Shown: positions 53,549 through 62,074, counted from the first letter of the stretch. The stretch is 64,000 nucleotides of DNA from Rhizobium sp. SL86 (GCF_026672545.1 NZ_JAPPRJ010000001.1:1742001-1806000); one strand, 5' to 3'. A program made the numbers and translations. Notes: generated from the letters alone by a model not told the origin.

Positions 53549-53575
53549 CCTCCTGCCCGGTTCACGGACAGGAGG
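53549..53575. terminator. Hairpin between galM and the ureohydrolase gene
   Basis: CCTCCTG (53549-53555) pairs with CAGGAGG (53569-53575), with an inner CCG/CGG. No long T-run on either side; may act weakly in both directions. Confidence 0.45.
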
Positions 53576-53584
53576 GGGAATATC

Positions 53585-54640
53585 TCAGTCCCTGCCGCGG
53601 ATGGCGGGGCTGAACACCATCAGGCTCAAGAGTTCGAACAGCACCTGCGCGCCGGCATGGGCGGTGTTGTGCGTCGAATCGTATTGCGGCGCTACCTCCA
53701 CCACATCGGCGCCGACCAGGTTGATGCCCTTGAAGCCGCGGATCAGTTCCAGCACCTCGCGGGTGGTCAGGCCGCCCACTTCCGGCGTGCCGGTGCCGGG
53801 GGCGAAGGCCGGGTCCAGGCTGTCGATATCGAAGGAGAGATAGGTTGGGCCGTCGCCCACAATCGCCTTGGCTTTTTCGATGATGGCCGGAATGCCGAGC
53901 CCCGTCACCTCCTCGGCGTGGATCACCGTCATGCCGCTCTCATAGGAGAACTCCCAGAGATATTCGGCCGAGCCACGAATGCCGATCTGGATCGTGCGGG
54001 TCGGGTCCAGCACGCCGTCCAGGACGGCGTTGCGAAAGGGGCCGCCATGGTGGAACTTCGTCTGGTCGAAGGAACCGCTGGTATCGCAATGGGCGTCGAT
54101 ATGGATCATGCCGAGCGGCGCCTTCTTGCCGACCGCCTTCATGATCGGATGGGTGATCGAATGGTCGCCGCCAACGGCGAGCGGGATGATGCCGGCATCG
54201 ACGATCTGGTTGAATCGCTTTTCGATGTCGTCATGGCTCATTTCCAGCCGGTAGCGGCTGCGGAAGGGCACGTCGCCGATGTCGGCCACGCGCAGTTCAT
54301 GCACCGGGGCGCAAGCCAGAACATGATTGTAAGGGCCTATGCGGTCGATGGCGCGCAGCGCCCGCGGTCCAAAACGCGAGCCCGGCCGGTTGGTCACGCC
54401 GAGATCCATCGGAACGCCGGTGATCGCCACCTGCAGGTCCTCGAAATCGGGATTGTCGGCCTCAACAGGCAGGTAAGGAGCAGAGAGGAAGGTCGGAACG
54501 CCGGCATAGGGGGCAGCCCGTGTGCCGTTCTTGAAGATCTTTTCGCCCACTTTGGCAAAGGCCGGATCGAAGATCTCGCCGCCAGCGCTCTCGCTGTATT
54601 TGGCCCGCAAGGCCGCCAGTTTTTCCGCGTCGAAACCCAT
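53585..54640 (-). CDS. Agmatinase/arginase-family ureohydrolase
   Basis: A 351-residue binuclear-metal ureohydrolase. Metal ligands are intact: GGDHSIT, IDAHCDT and SFDIDSLDPAFAPGTGTPE. Family members hydrolyse agmatine, guanidinobutyrate, guanidinopropionate, arginine or guanidine to urea plus an amine. The sequence favours the agmatinase/guanidinobutyrase branch over arginase, but the Cys in DAHCD and the long N-terminus do not settle the substrate. It is divergent from a PLP aminotransferase gene, with 167 bases between, hinting at linked nitrogen catabolism. Confidence 0.87.
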   Translation of the reverse strand: MGFDAEKLAALRAKYSESAGGEIFDPAFAKVGEKIFKNGTRAAPYAGVPTFLSAPYLPVEADNPDFEDLQVAITGVPMDLGVTNRPGSRFGPRALRAIDRIGPYNHVLACAPVHELRVADIGDVPFRSRYRLEMSHDDIEKRFNQIVDAGIIPLAVGGDHSITHPIMKAVGKKAPLGMIHIDAHCDTSGSFDQTKFHHGGPFRNAVLDGVLDPTRTIQIGIRGSAEYLWEFSYESGMTVIHAEEVTGLGIPAIIEKAKAIVGDGPTYLSFDIDSLDPAFAPGTGTPEVGGLTTREVLELIRGFKGINLVGADVVEVAPQYDSTHNTAHAGAQVLFELLSLMVFSPAIRGRD

Positions 54641-54807
54641 GTCTGTGCTCCATCTGCCATGCCGCAGGGTCCTGCATGCGTATTGTGCATGCCATCAGCC
54701 TGCCCTCGGTTTGCGCAGTATCCGTCGAGCGCTTGCCGGAAATCAATTGACAATTGCCGGACGTCCACCGTTAGTCACGCGAGTTTTGGATTTTCCGGTC
54801 ATTCCTG

Positions 54808-55989
54808 ATGATGTTCTCGCCGCCGCCCTTCAATCCGCTCATCGAACGCATTTCTCCGCCGCCGGTGCCCTCCGTGCAGGCCTGGGCGCGTGCTTATGAT
54901 GGGGCAAAGGGACCGCTCATCGATCTGTCGCAGGCGGTACCGGGTTATCCGGCCCATCCGGCCATGCTGGAGATTTTGGGCAAGGCGGCCTCGTCCAAGG
55001 CCTATACGGGTTACGGGCCGATCGAGGGCGAGCGGGTACTGCGCGAAACCTATGCGGCGCATGTGTCGGAGGTGTATGGCGCAGAGCTTGTTGCCGAAAA
55101 CATCCACATCACCTCCGGCTGCAACCAGGCCTTCATCTGCGCGGCGATGGCCGTGGCGGGTGCCGGCGATGCGGTGCTGATGACGGAGCCCTATTATTTC
55201 AACCACGAAACGACACTGGCCATGCTCGGCATCCGCACCCGCTTCGTGGAATGTGCGGCGGAAAATGGCTTCCTGCCGACCGTCGAGGCGATCGCGCAGG
55301 CGCTGCGGCCGGATGTGAAGGCGCTGGCGCTTGTCTCGCCGAACAACCCAACGGGCGCCGTTTATCCGCCGGACCTCTTGGCGGCGATTGCCGATCTCTG
55401 CCGCGCGAAGGGCATCTGGCTGATCCTCGATGAAACCTATCGCGATTTCCTGCCCATCGCAGGGTCTTCTCCGCATGGTCTGTTCCGTCTGGATGGCTGG
55501 GACGATTTCGTCGTCTCGCTCTACAGTTTTTCCAAGAGTTTCTGCATTCCCGGTCACCGGCTGGGGGCGATCACGGCCGGTCCCGCCTTTATTGCCCAGG
55601 TTGCGAAGATCATGGACAATCTGCAGATCTGCGCCCCGCGATCGGCCCAGGCCGCGGTTGCCGAGGCGCTGCCGATCCTCTCCGACTGGCGCGAAGAGAA
55701 CCGTCAGGAGATTTTGCGGCGGGCTGATGCCCTGAAGCGGGTCATGGCGGCAGTACCGGACTGGCAGCTTGCGGCTGTCGGCGCCTATTTCGCCTTTGTG
55801 CGCCATCCGTTTACCGGAACCGCATCGGCAACCGTTGCGGAAGCGCTGGCAAGACAGGCCGGTGTTTCCTGCATACCGGGCGGTTATTTCGGCGCTGAGC
55901 AGGAAAGTTATCTGCGCTTTGCCTTTGCCAATGCGGATGTGGCGGGCATCGACCGCCTGGCGGAACGCCTCAACGGTTTTTCGCTCTGA
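54808..55989 (+). CDS. Class I/II PLP-dependent aminotransferase
   Basis: A 393-residue fold-type I aminotransferase. SPNNPTGAVYPP contains the PLP-contacting Asn, LILDETYRDF the Asp that pairs with the pyridine nitrogen, and YSFSKSFCIPGHRLG the Schiff-base Lys. Amino donor and acceptor unknown. Reads away from the ureohydrolase gene and ends directly against exoD (no spacer). Two adjacent ATG codons at 54808 and 54811 are possible starts. Confidence 0.88.
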   Translation: MMFSPPPFNPLIERISPPPVPSVQAWARAYDGAKGPLIDLSQAVPGYPAHPAMLEILGKAASSKAYTGYGPIEGERVLRETYAAHVSEVYGAELVAENIHITSGCNQAFICAAMAVAGAGDAVLMTEPYYFNHETTLAMLGIRTRFVECAAENGFLPTVEAIAQALRPDVKALALVSPNNPTGAVYPPDLLAAIADLCRAKGIWLILDETYRDFLPIAGSSPHGLFRLDGWDDFVVSLYSFSKSFCIPGHRLGAITAGPAFIAQVAKIMDNLQICAPRSAQAAVAEALPILSDWREENRQEILRRADALKRVMAAVPDWQLAAVGAYFAFVRHPFTGTASATVAEALARQAGVSCIPGGYFGAEQESYLRFAFANADVAGIDRLAERLNGFSL

Positions 55990-56658
55990 TCAGGCAAACA
56001 CCCGGGCCAGCACGAAGATCGCGCTCTTGATGATGGCATAGATCACGCCTGCCACCAGGAACAACGATACGATGCCGATCGCAACGCCGATGCTGATCCA
56101 GACGCCGTCCCTTTCGAGAATGCCGAAGGCGATGATGCACAGCGCCAGCGCCGGCAGCATGTTGCCAAGCGGGATCGGCATGGCAAGCACGAGCGCCAGC
56201 ACGAGACAGAAACAGCCGATCAGCCGTTCGGCCGCAGGCGTCGAGAGGGTCGTCAGCCGCGGTTTCAGCATGCGTTCCGCCCGGGCGATCCAGGGGCTTG
56301 CCTTGGCGACCATCACCGCAAAATCGCTGCGCAGCATGGAGCGGCCGGCAATCAGCTTCGGCAGCCACGGTGTCTGGCCGAGCGCCATCTGCGCGGCGAG
56401 AAACAGCAGCGGAATGCCGAGAATGGCCGAAGTCCCCGGCGGGGTCGGCAAGACATTCGGCATGGCAAAGATGAAGATCAGGGCGCCGAAGGCGCGGTCC
56501 TTCATCGCGGCCAGAAGATCCGCCACCTGAATGCGCTCGCGCGCATCGTCATGGGCGAGATCATGCAGGATCGCTGAAAAACTTTTCGGTTTTGCCCGTT
56601 CGTCATCAGGGGAGGGGGCATCATCCGCCGGTGTCGATGGTTCGGAAAGGAGTGCCAT
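55990..56658 (-). CDS. exoD: ExoD-family exopolysaccharide synthesis protein
   Basis: A 222-residue membrane protein. After a polar N-terminus, DRAFGALIFIFAMPNVLPTPPGTSAILGIPLLFLAAQMALG is the ExoD signature, followed by further helices near the C-terminus (CFCLVLALVLAMPIPLGNML, ILERDGVWISIGVAIGIVSL). ExoD mutants of Sinorhizobium have altered exopolysaccharide and alkali sensitivity; the biochemical role is unknown. Convergent and abutting the aminotransferase gene. Confidence 0.88.
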   Translation of the reverse strand: MALLSEPSTPADDAPSPDDERAKPKSFSAILHDLAHDDARERIQVADLLAAMKDRAFGALIFIFAMPNVLPTPPGTSAILGIPLLFLAAQMALGQTPWLPKLIAGRSMLRSDFAVMVAKASPWIARAERMLKPRLTTLSTPAAERLIGCFCLVLALVLAMPIPLGNMLPALALCIIAFGILERDGVWISIGVAIGIVSLFLVAGVIYAIIKSAIFVLARVFA

Positions 56659-56747
56659 CGCTTACCCGGCAAACGGACAGAGTTCAGACTGGTCAATCAT
56701 GATGTCGGTGATGCCATAAAAACATGGCCATTTCGTTACGGTGGATA

Positions 56748-56780
56748 CAAAACGGCTCCCGAAACATGTTTCGGGAGCCG
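56748..56780 (-). terminator. Strong terminator after the DUF2076 gene
   Basis: Perfect 12-pair stem CGGCTCCCGAAA / TTTCGGGAGCCG (56753-56764 and 56769-56780) with a CATG loop; on the minus strand followed by TTTT (56749-56752). Confidence 0.9.
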
Positions 56781-56839
56781 CAGCATCGGTGATCATGGGG
56801 GTCGGTCGCGAAGACCGGACGGCCCTCGCTCAACCTAGA

Positions 56840-57490
56840 TCAGAACATGTCTTCTTCGAAGCCTACATCGGCACCGGCATCCTCGGCGCCGGTGTCTGCG
56901 GCACCCGGATCTTCGGCGGCCTGGGCTTCGTCACCCGAGAGCATGCCGGCAATCGCGTTGCCGAGCAGGACGCCGCCGGCAACACCCATCGCCGTCTGCG
57001 CCGCACCAGCGAGAAAGCCGCCGCCGCGGGCCGGCTGGCCGTAACCCTGGCCAAAACCCTGCGCCTGCTGCTGGCCCCAGGGATTGCGCGGGCCTGCCTG
57101 CGGCTGGGAGGGCTGGGCTGCCGGAGCGCCCGTTGCCATACCACCCACCATACCACCCGCCATGCCGCTCGACATGCCGCTCGACATGCCGCGCGGGGCG
57201 GGGCGTGCCGGCTGGGAATTGCTGCCGAACAGGCTGGAGAAGAAGCCGCCGCCGGAGGCCGGGCGGGAGGACAGCTGGTATTCCAGTTCCTCGATCCGCC
57301 GTTGTGCCTCGTTCAGCGCCTGCTCCTGCACAACGATCGTCTGCGCCATAAAATAGGGTGCACCCGGCTGGCTGGCGATGCGATCACGGATGAAGGCATC
57401 CGCTTCCGCATCGCGTGGGCCCGACTGGCTCTCCACGTGGGAGAGCTTGCCGAACAAACCCTCGATCGCCTGGCGGTCGTTGTAGTCCAT
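56840..57490 (-). CDS. DUF2076 protein with Gly/Met-rich tail
   Basis: A 216-residue protein. The N-terminal ~75 residues (MDYNDRQAIEGLFGKL, IRDRIASQPGAPYFMAQTIV, RRIEELEYQL coiled coil) are the DUF2076 domain. A Gly/Ser/Pro-rich middle carries a short Met-Ser-Ser-Gly-Met repeat (12-base repeat units near 57130-57190), followed by a glycine-rich hydrophobic segment (GGFLAGAAQTAMGVAGGVLLG) and an acidic end. Function unknown; perhaps envelope associated. It starts 34 bases after the BI-1 gene on the same strand, so the two probably form an operon. Confidence 0.82.
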   Translation of the reverse strand: MDYNDRQAIEGLFGKLSHVESQSGPRDAEADAFIRDRIASQPGAPYFMAQTIVVQEQALNEAQRRIEELEYQLSSRPASGGGFFSSLFGSNSQPARPAPRGMSSGMSSGMAGGMVGGMATGAPAAQPSQPQAGPRNPWGQQQAQGFGQGYGQPARGGGFLAGAAQTAMGVAGGVLLGNAIAGMLSGDEAQAAEDPGAADTGAEDAGADVGFEEDMF

Positions 57491-57524
57491 GGATCATGTC
57501 CTCCTTTGGATGAGACTGGACTGG

Positions 57525-58235
57525 TTATTCTTCGCGCTGGCCAGTGAGGCTCAGCAGAAGCTGGAAGATGTTGACGAAGTTCAGGTAGAGCGACAGCGCA
57601 CCGAAGACGGCGAGCTTCTGCTGGCTCTCCTGGTCAAAGTTCTCGGCATACTGTTCCTTGATGTTCTGCGTGTCCCAGGCGGTCAGGCCGATGAAGACGA
57701 AGATGCCGATGATCGAGATCGCAAACTGCAGGGCGCTGGAGCCCAGGAAGATGTTGACGACCGAAGCGATCACCACGCCGATCAGGCCCATCATCAGGAA
57801 GGAGCCGAACTTCGACAGGTCACGCTTGGTGACATAACCGTAGAGGCTGGTGGCGCCGAACATGGTGGCGGTGATGAAGAAGGTGCGGGCAATGCTGGCG
57901 CCGGTGAAGACCAGGAAAACCGAGGCAAGCGACAGGCCCATGACCGCGCAGAAGGCCCAGAAGGTCATCTGTGCCGTGGAGGCGGACATCGTCTGGATCT
58001 TGAACGAGAAGAAGAAGACGAAGGCGAGCGGGGCCAGCATCACCACCCACTTCAAGGGCGTCGAGAAGATCGGCACGTAGAGCGCCGGGGTCGATGCGAC
58101 GAAGAAGGCGACGAGGCCGGTAATGACGAGGCCAAGACCCATGTAGTTGTAGATGCGCAGCATGTGCTGGCGCAGGCCTTCATCGAAGGCCGCCTGGGAC
58201 TGGATCGCCGGATTGTATCCGAAGCGGGGGTTCAT
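57525..58235 (-). CDS. Bax inhibitor-1 / YccA family membrane protein
   Basis: A 236-residue protein with seven hydrophobic helices. RIYNYMGLGLVITGLVAFFV and the late GLTAWDTQNIKEQY, with its conserved aspartate, are BI-1 (TMBIM) motifs. Bacterial relatives are pH-sensitive calcium leak channels or modulators of the FtsH protease. It lies between the ECF sigma/anti-sigma pair and the DUF2076 gene, all on the same strand, 44 bases from the anti-sigma stop. Confidence 0.92.
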   Translation of the reverse strand: MNPRFGYNPAIQSQAAFDEGLRQHMLRIYNYMGLGLVITGLVAFFVASTPALYVPIFSTPLKWVVMLAPLAFVFFFSFKIQTMSASTAQMTFWAFCAVMGLSLASVFLVFTGASIARTFFITATMFGATSLYGYVTKRDLSKFGSFLMMGLIGVVIASVVNIFLGSSALQFAISIIGIFVFIGLTAWDTQNIKEQYAENFDQESQQKLAVFGALSLYLNFVNIFQLLLSLTGQREE

Positions 58236-58279
58236 GATGTGCTCCTCTTGCAGGTGAACAGGGTTGTTGTCTTTGCGTG

Positions 58280-59056
58280 TCAGTAAAGGGTCTTGGCCAG
58301 TTGTTCGGCCTCGACCTTCAGGTTCACGGCATCCTCGGTGTCGGAGACAAGCGCATAGGCCACGTCGCCGATCTGCCAGTAGGAGGCCTGCACCTGTTCC
58401 TGCCTGACGAGCGAGACCGGCAGCACGGCAAAGCTGCCAGGACGCACCGCAAACAGGGACAGGCGGATATCGTTGTCGCGAACGATCGCCATCTCGACGC
58501 TCGGCCCGAAGGCGGAGGGGAAGACCTGCACGTCGCTGACCTGCCAGTCCTTCGGGATCCCCGGCATGACGATCGCCGTTGCGGAACGGATTTCCGCCGG
58601 ATCGTAAGCGGAGGATTCCTGCTGCGACGGCATGGTCTGGCGAAGAACCGACGTGCCATGGGCGCGCAAGGCCTCTTCCACGAAGGCGGGCGGCGGCACG
58701 GAGGCTTCCACCTTGGAGACGGTGAATGGCCCCAACTGCTGGCTGAGCCCCCAGCCGACGGCGATCAGCGCAACCGTTGCGGCCAGCCTCTGAAACGAGC
58801 GAAAGATGCGCCCCCTGGACAGCGCCGACTGCAGGCGGCGGGCGGCTTCGCGTGTCTCGGGTCGGCCGTGGCGCTGGTGGCCTTCGGCGAGCGCCAGCCT
58901 CAGCTCTCCCTTGATCGCGAGATCGGCCATCACGCGGGCGGCGATATCCGGATTCTCGGAGAGGTAGGCTTCCACCTCGATGCGGCGGCCGGCATCCAGC
59001 TGGTCGTCCACATAGGCTTCCACATCCGCGGGCTGGATCGGATCAACGGGTGTCAT
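58280..59056 (-). CDS. Membrane anti-sigma factor
   Basis: A 258-residue single-pass protein. The cytoplasmic N-terminus (IQPADVEAYVDDQLDAGRR to about residue 80) resembles anti-sigma domains that hold ECF sigma factors; it contains no cysteine, so it is not a zinc-binding ZAS type. A membrane segment is near residues 90-107 (LAATVALIAVGWGLSQQL) and ~150 residues follow in the periplasm. It overlaps the sigma gene by 14 bases. Release of the sigma factor on an envelope signal is inferred. Confidence 0.87.
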   Translation of the reverse strand: MTPVDPIQPADVEAYVDDQLDAGRRIEVEAYLSENPDIAARVMADLAIKGELRLALAEGHQRHGRPETREAARRLQSALSRGRIFRSFQRLAATVALIAVGWGLSQQLGPFTVSKVEASVPPPAFVEEALRAHGTSVLRQTMPSQQESSAYDPAEIRSATAIVMPGIPKDWQVSDVQVFPSAFGPSVEMAIVRDNDIRLSLFAVRPGSFAVLPVSLVRQEQVQASYWQIGDVAYALVSDTEDAVNLKVEAEQLAKTLY

Positions 59057-59594
59057 CGCGTCCCCCTTCGATGATTTTCAGATGGCCGCTGCCAGCGGGA
59101 AGCCGGCGGCCGTTTTCTTCGAATTCGCGCAGCCGCGCCCGGGCACGCGACACGCGCGACATCAGCGTGCCGACCGGGATGGACAGCGCATCGGCGGCCT
59201 CCTGGTAGGAGAGGCCTTCGATCGCGACCAGATGCAGCGCATCGCGCTGCTCGTCCGGCAGGGCAAAAAAGGCCTCACGCAGCTGCTTCAGACGGATCGA
59301 CTGATCCGGATCTGCGAGATGAACGGTGTCGCTGAGCTCTGCTGCGGCCTTGTTGCGGGCCTCGGAAGAGCGCCGGCTGCGCAACCGATCGATATGGGTG
59401 TTGTGAACGATGGACAGCAGCCAGTTGCGCAGGTTCGCGCCCGTACGGAAGGTGCCCTTGTGCTCATAGGCCTTGACGAGCGCATCATGCACCAGGTCTT
59501 CCGCATCGTCCGGGTTGCGGACGAGCGAACGGGCGTAACGCCGCAGCGCCGCCAGCTGGTTCAGAACATCAAAAGGATGCTTCTTGTCGCTCAT
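59043..59594 (-). CDS. ECF RNA polymerase sigma factor
   Basis: A 183-residue group 4 sigma factor. Region 2 spans FDVLNQLAALRRYARSL to LRNWLLSIVHNTHIDRLR; region 4 is ALPDEQRDALHLVAIEGLSY then QEAADALSIPVGTLMSRV, the -35 helix-turn-helix. With the adjacent soluble-headed, cysteine-free anti-sigma it resembles the ECF26-type pairs of rhizobia (tentative). ATG 59592-59594 is chosen; an in-frame ATG at 59651 would place the likely promoter inside the gene. A candidate autoregulatory promoter ends about 10 bases before the start. Confidence 0.9.
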   Translation of the reverse strand: MSDKKHPFDVLNQLAALRRYARSLVRNPDDAEDLVHDALVKAYEHKGTFRTGANLRNWLLSIVHNTHIDRLRSRRSSEARNKAAAELSDTVHLADPDQSIRLKQLREAFFALPDEQRDALHLVAIEGLSYQEAADALSIPVGTLMSRVSRARARLREFEENGRRLPAGSGHLKIIEGGRDDTR

Positions 59595-59603
59595 GCCCCA
59601 ATA

Positions 59604-59629
59604 TACGGAGCAGAGGTTCACCTTATTCC
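59604..59629 (-). promoter_or_regulatory. Candidate self-regulated ECF promoter
   Basis: Minus strand GGAAT (from 59625-59629), 17-base spacer, CGTA (from 59604-59607). Resembles ECF promoters with a GGAA-type -35. Only nine bases separate it from the ATG at 59594, so the transcript would be nearly leaderless. Confidence 0.5.
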
Positions 59630-59662
59630 GTGGCGCGCACGATTTTTTCAAAAAAAATTGGA

Positions 59663-60853
59663 TCAGGCCGGCATCGGGCCGATGTAACGGGCGCGGGGGC
59701 GGATCAACCGCTCGTCATCCTTCTGCTCCAGGGCATGGGCGATCCAACCGACGGTGCGGGCGATGGCAAAGAGCGCGAGCGCCGATCCGCGCGGAAGACC
59801 GAGACTTCGCCTGAGCGCCACCAGCGCCACATCGCAGGTGGGGTGCTGGCCGGCCGTCTCTTCCATGACGGTGAGAAGATCGCCGCGCAGACGTTCCTGC
59901 GGCAGGTGCGGCAGGATGCCGTACGCGCGCGGATCGCCGTCCGGATAAAGCGGGTGATCGAAGCCCGGAATGCTGTCGCCGCGCCGAAGACGGGCCTCCA
60001 CCACTTCTGCGGCATCGCCCACTTTCTCCAATTCGTCGAACAGGAGTTCAACGAGGCTTGTCATGCCGCCATGACGGGGACCGCTCAGCGCCGAAAGACC
60101 AGCATTCAGGCAGGCGCCAAGCGAGGCACCGGTGGAGGCGGCAACCCTGACGGCAAAGGCGGAGGCGTTCAGCTCGTGATCGGCCTGCAGCACCAGCGCG
60201 CGGCGGATAAGATCGGCGCCGTGTGCCTCGAGCGACCACTGTTTTGCCAGGAAGGCATGAAGGGGTGCCGTATCCGGTTGCACGCCAAGACAGGCGGCGG
60301 CCATGCTGCGGACAAGCGCTGCAGCGCCCGGCCAGAGGCGGCGGCTGTCGCGCCGCCAGGCGGTCATGCGCCCAGCAGCGACGAAAGGCAGCAGTGCCTG
60401 GCAGCGCTCCGTCAGGGGCAGGGATGTGGTGGCACCAAGCAGTGCCGCGTCCCAGGGGTCGGCTGCCGCCTTGCGGTCTTCAAAGGGGTTGGCCGGTCCG
60501 CAGTCCCACAACAGTCGCGCAACATCTTCCAGCGATGCCGTCTCGGCCAGCTGCAACGCATCCTGACCACGATAGATGAGCCTGCCTTGGTCGATCAGGG
60601 TGATCGCCGAGGTCATCACCGGCAGTCCCCAGTCGAGGGCGGTCGCGGCGGCTTCCTTCGGACGGCGACCGACGCTCTTGCGCTTCTTCAGTTGCTCGAT
60701 GTCGTGGACACTGTAGAGCCTGCGGCGTGGATCGTCGCCGGCTCCCGTCGCCTGGATGAGGCCGCGGCTGACATAGGCATAAAGGGTCGCCCGGTTGATA
60801 CCCAGCGCGGCGGCGGCCTCTTCCGCATCGAGGAACTTGTCGGTCTGGCTCAT
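59663..60853 (-). CDS. Citrate-synthase-family protein fused to an N-terminal helix-turn-helix
   Basis: A 396-residue protein. Residues 6-55 are a MerR/excisionase-like DNA-binding helix-turn-helix (FLDAEEAAAALGINRATLYA, then RLYSVHDIEQLKKRK), followed by a linker and a citrate synthase domain. Active-site equivalents are present: His226, His261 (GPRHGG), His300 (GFDHPLY) and Asp341 (CDVALVAL). It could be an enzyme, a regulator sensing acetyl-CoA or oxaloacetate, or both. It is divergent from a second citrate-synthase-family gene across 92 bases that contain a perfect palindrome. Start at ATG 60853; ATG 60859 is two codons upstream. Confidence 0.87.
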   Translation of the reverse strand: MSQTDKFLDAEEAAAALGINRATLYAYVSRGLIQATGAGDDPRRRLYSVHDIEQLKKRKSVGRRPKEAAATALDWGLPVMTSAITLIDQGRLIYRGQDALQLAETASLEDVARLLWDCGPANPFEDRKAAADPWDAALLGATTSLPLTERCQALLPFVAAGRMTAWRRDSRRLWPGAAALVRSMAAACLGVQPDTAPLHAFLAKQWSLEAHGADLIRRALVLQADHELNASAFAVRVAASTGASLGACLNAGLSALSGPRHGGMTSLVELLFDELEKVGDAAEVVEARLRRGDSIPGFDHPLYPDGDPRAYGILPHLPQERLRGDLLTVMEETAGQHPTCDVALVALRRSLGLPRGSALALFAIARTVGWIAHALEQKDDERLIRPRARYIGPMPA

Positions 60854-60865
60854 GATCATCTGACA

Positions 60866-60882
60866 TTGATTGAATGAATCAA
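60866..60882. promoter_or_regulatory. Palindrome between the two citrate-synthase-family genes
   Basis: TTGATT-GAATG-AATCAA, a perfect 6-5-6 inverted repeat 13 bases upstream of the HTH-citrate synthase start. A natural candidate for the binding site of that protein's helix-turn-helix. Confidence 0.6.
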
Positions 60883-60945
60883 GATTGACCATATATATGC
60901 ATCGCAACATTCTCAAGCTTTCAGGATGTCTTGAGGAGATGTGCC

Positions 60946-62055
60946 ATGACGAAAACCGCAACCGCGGCCGTGCTGACTGCAGCGCACAGTGCGCCGGGTC
61001 TGGATGATGTGATTGCCGCCGAAACCCGGCTCAGCCATGTGGATGGGCAGGCGGGGGAGCTTGTGATTGCCGGCCATCGGCTCGCGGATCTCGCTGCGTC
61101 AACCTTCGAGGAGGTGCTCGCGCTACTGTGGCGGGATCTTCTGCCCATGCCGATGGAGGCGCCGGAAATCCGCACCGCGCTCGGCAAGGCGCGCGAAAAG
61201 GCCTTTGCCCTGATGCAGCCGCTATTGCCGGGGCTGCGGGCCTTAAGTCCCGTTGAGGCTCTGCGGCTGCTTCTCGCAGCACTACCGGATGAGGCCCGCG
61301 CGCCGCATGCCGTGCTCGCCGTGGCTGCCGTTCCGGTCTTCACCGCGGCGATCATCCGCCAGGCCAAGGGGCTAGCGCCGGTGCCGCCCGATGCAACCCG
61401 TGGCCATTCGGAGGATTTTCTCTGCATGCTGCGCAACGAAACGCCGACGGCCGACAAGGTGCGCGCACTCGATACCTATCTGGTGACGGTCTCCGACCAT
61501 GGCCTCAACGCCTCCACCTTCGCCGCCCGGGTGATCGCCTCCACCAAGGCGGGCATGTTTTCGTCCGTCGTTGGTGGTCTGTGTGCCTTGAAGGGGCCGC
61601 TGCATGGCGGCGCGCCGGGCCCCGTACTCGATATGCTGGACGCGATCGGCAGCGAGAGAAACATCACCGGCTGGCTTGAGGACGCACTGGCGCGCGGCGC
61701 GCGGCTGATGGGGTTCGGCCATCGCATCTATCGGGTACGCGATCCCCGCGCCGATGTGCTGAAGGCGGCGGTGGCGGCCCTTCAGGATGGGGCTGGCCGC
61801 ATTGCCTTTGCCGGCAAGGTCGAGGCTGCCGCGCTCGCGCTGCTCAAGGAAAAGAAACCGCTGCGGCCGCTGCAGACCAATGTGGAATTCTACACCGCGC
61901 TGGTGCTGGAAGCGGTCGGCTTTCCGCGCGACAGTTTCACCAATGTCTTTGCCGCCGGCCGCATGGCGGGCTGGACGGCGCATGTGCTGGAACAGGAGCA
62001 GACAGGCCGGCTCATTCGTCCGCAGTCCCGCTATGTCGGACCAATGCCGGACTGA
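60946..62055 (+). CDS. Citrate synthase family protein (second copy)
   Basis: A 369-residue protein without the DNA-binding domain. Active-site positions: His185 (SDHGLNAS), His220 (GPLHGG), His259 (GFGHRIY); the catalytic aspartate is replaced by Glu314 (TNVEFYTAL). Its C-terminal RLIRPQSRYVGPMP nearly repeats that of the divergent HTH-fused gene (RLIRPRARYIGPMP), so the pair are paralogues. Function may be citrate, 2-methylcitrate or a related Claisen condensation. GAGGAG seven bases before ATG 60946 fixes the start. The main gltA of the organism is probably elsewhere. Confidence 0.87.
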   Translation: MTKTATAAVLTAAHSAPGLDDVIAAETRLSHVDGQAGELVIAGHRLADLAASTFEEVLALLWRDLLPMPMEAPEIRTALGKAREKAFALMQPLLPGLRALSPVEALRLLLAALPDEARAPHAVLAVAAVPVFTAAIIRQAKGLAPVPPDATRGHSEDFLCMLRNETPTADKVRALDTYLVTVSDHGLNASTFAARVIASTKAGMFSSVVGGLCALKGPLHGGAPGPVLDMLDAIGSERNITGWLEDALARGARLMGFGHRIYRVRDPRADVLKAAVAALQDGAGRIAFAGKVEAAALALLKEKKPLRPLQTNVEFYTALVLEAVGFPRDSFTNVFAAGRMAGWTAHVLEQEQTGRLIRPQSRYVGPMPD

Positions 62056-62074
62056 GAGTGTGACACAACGTCGT

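Noticed and set aside
57125..57195. 12-base tandem repeats as a noncoding microsatellite
   Set aside because: They are in frame and encode Met-Ser-Ser-Gly units of the DUF2076 protein.
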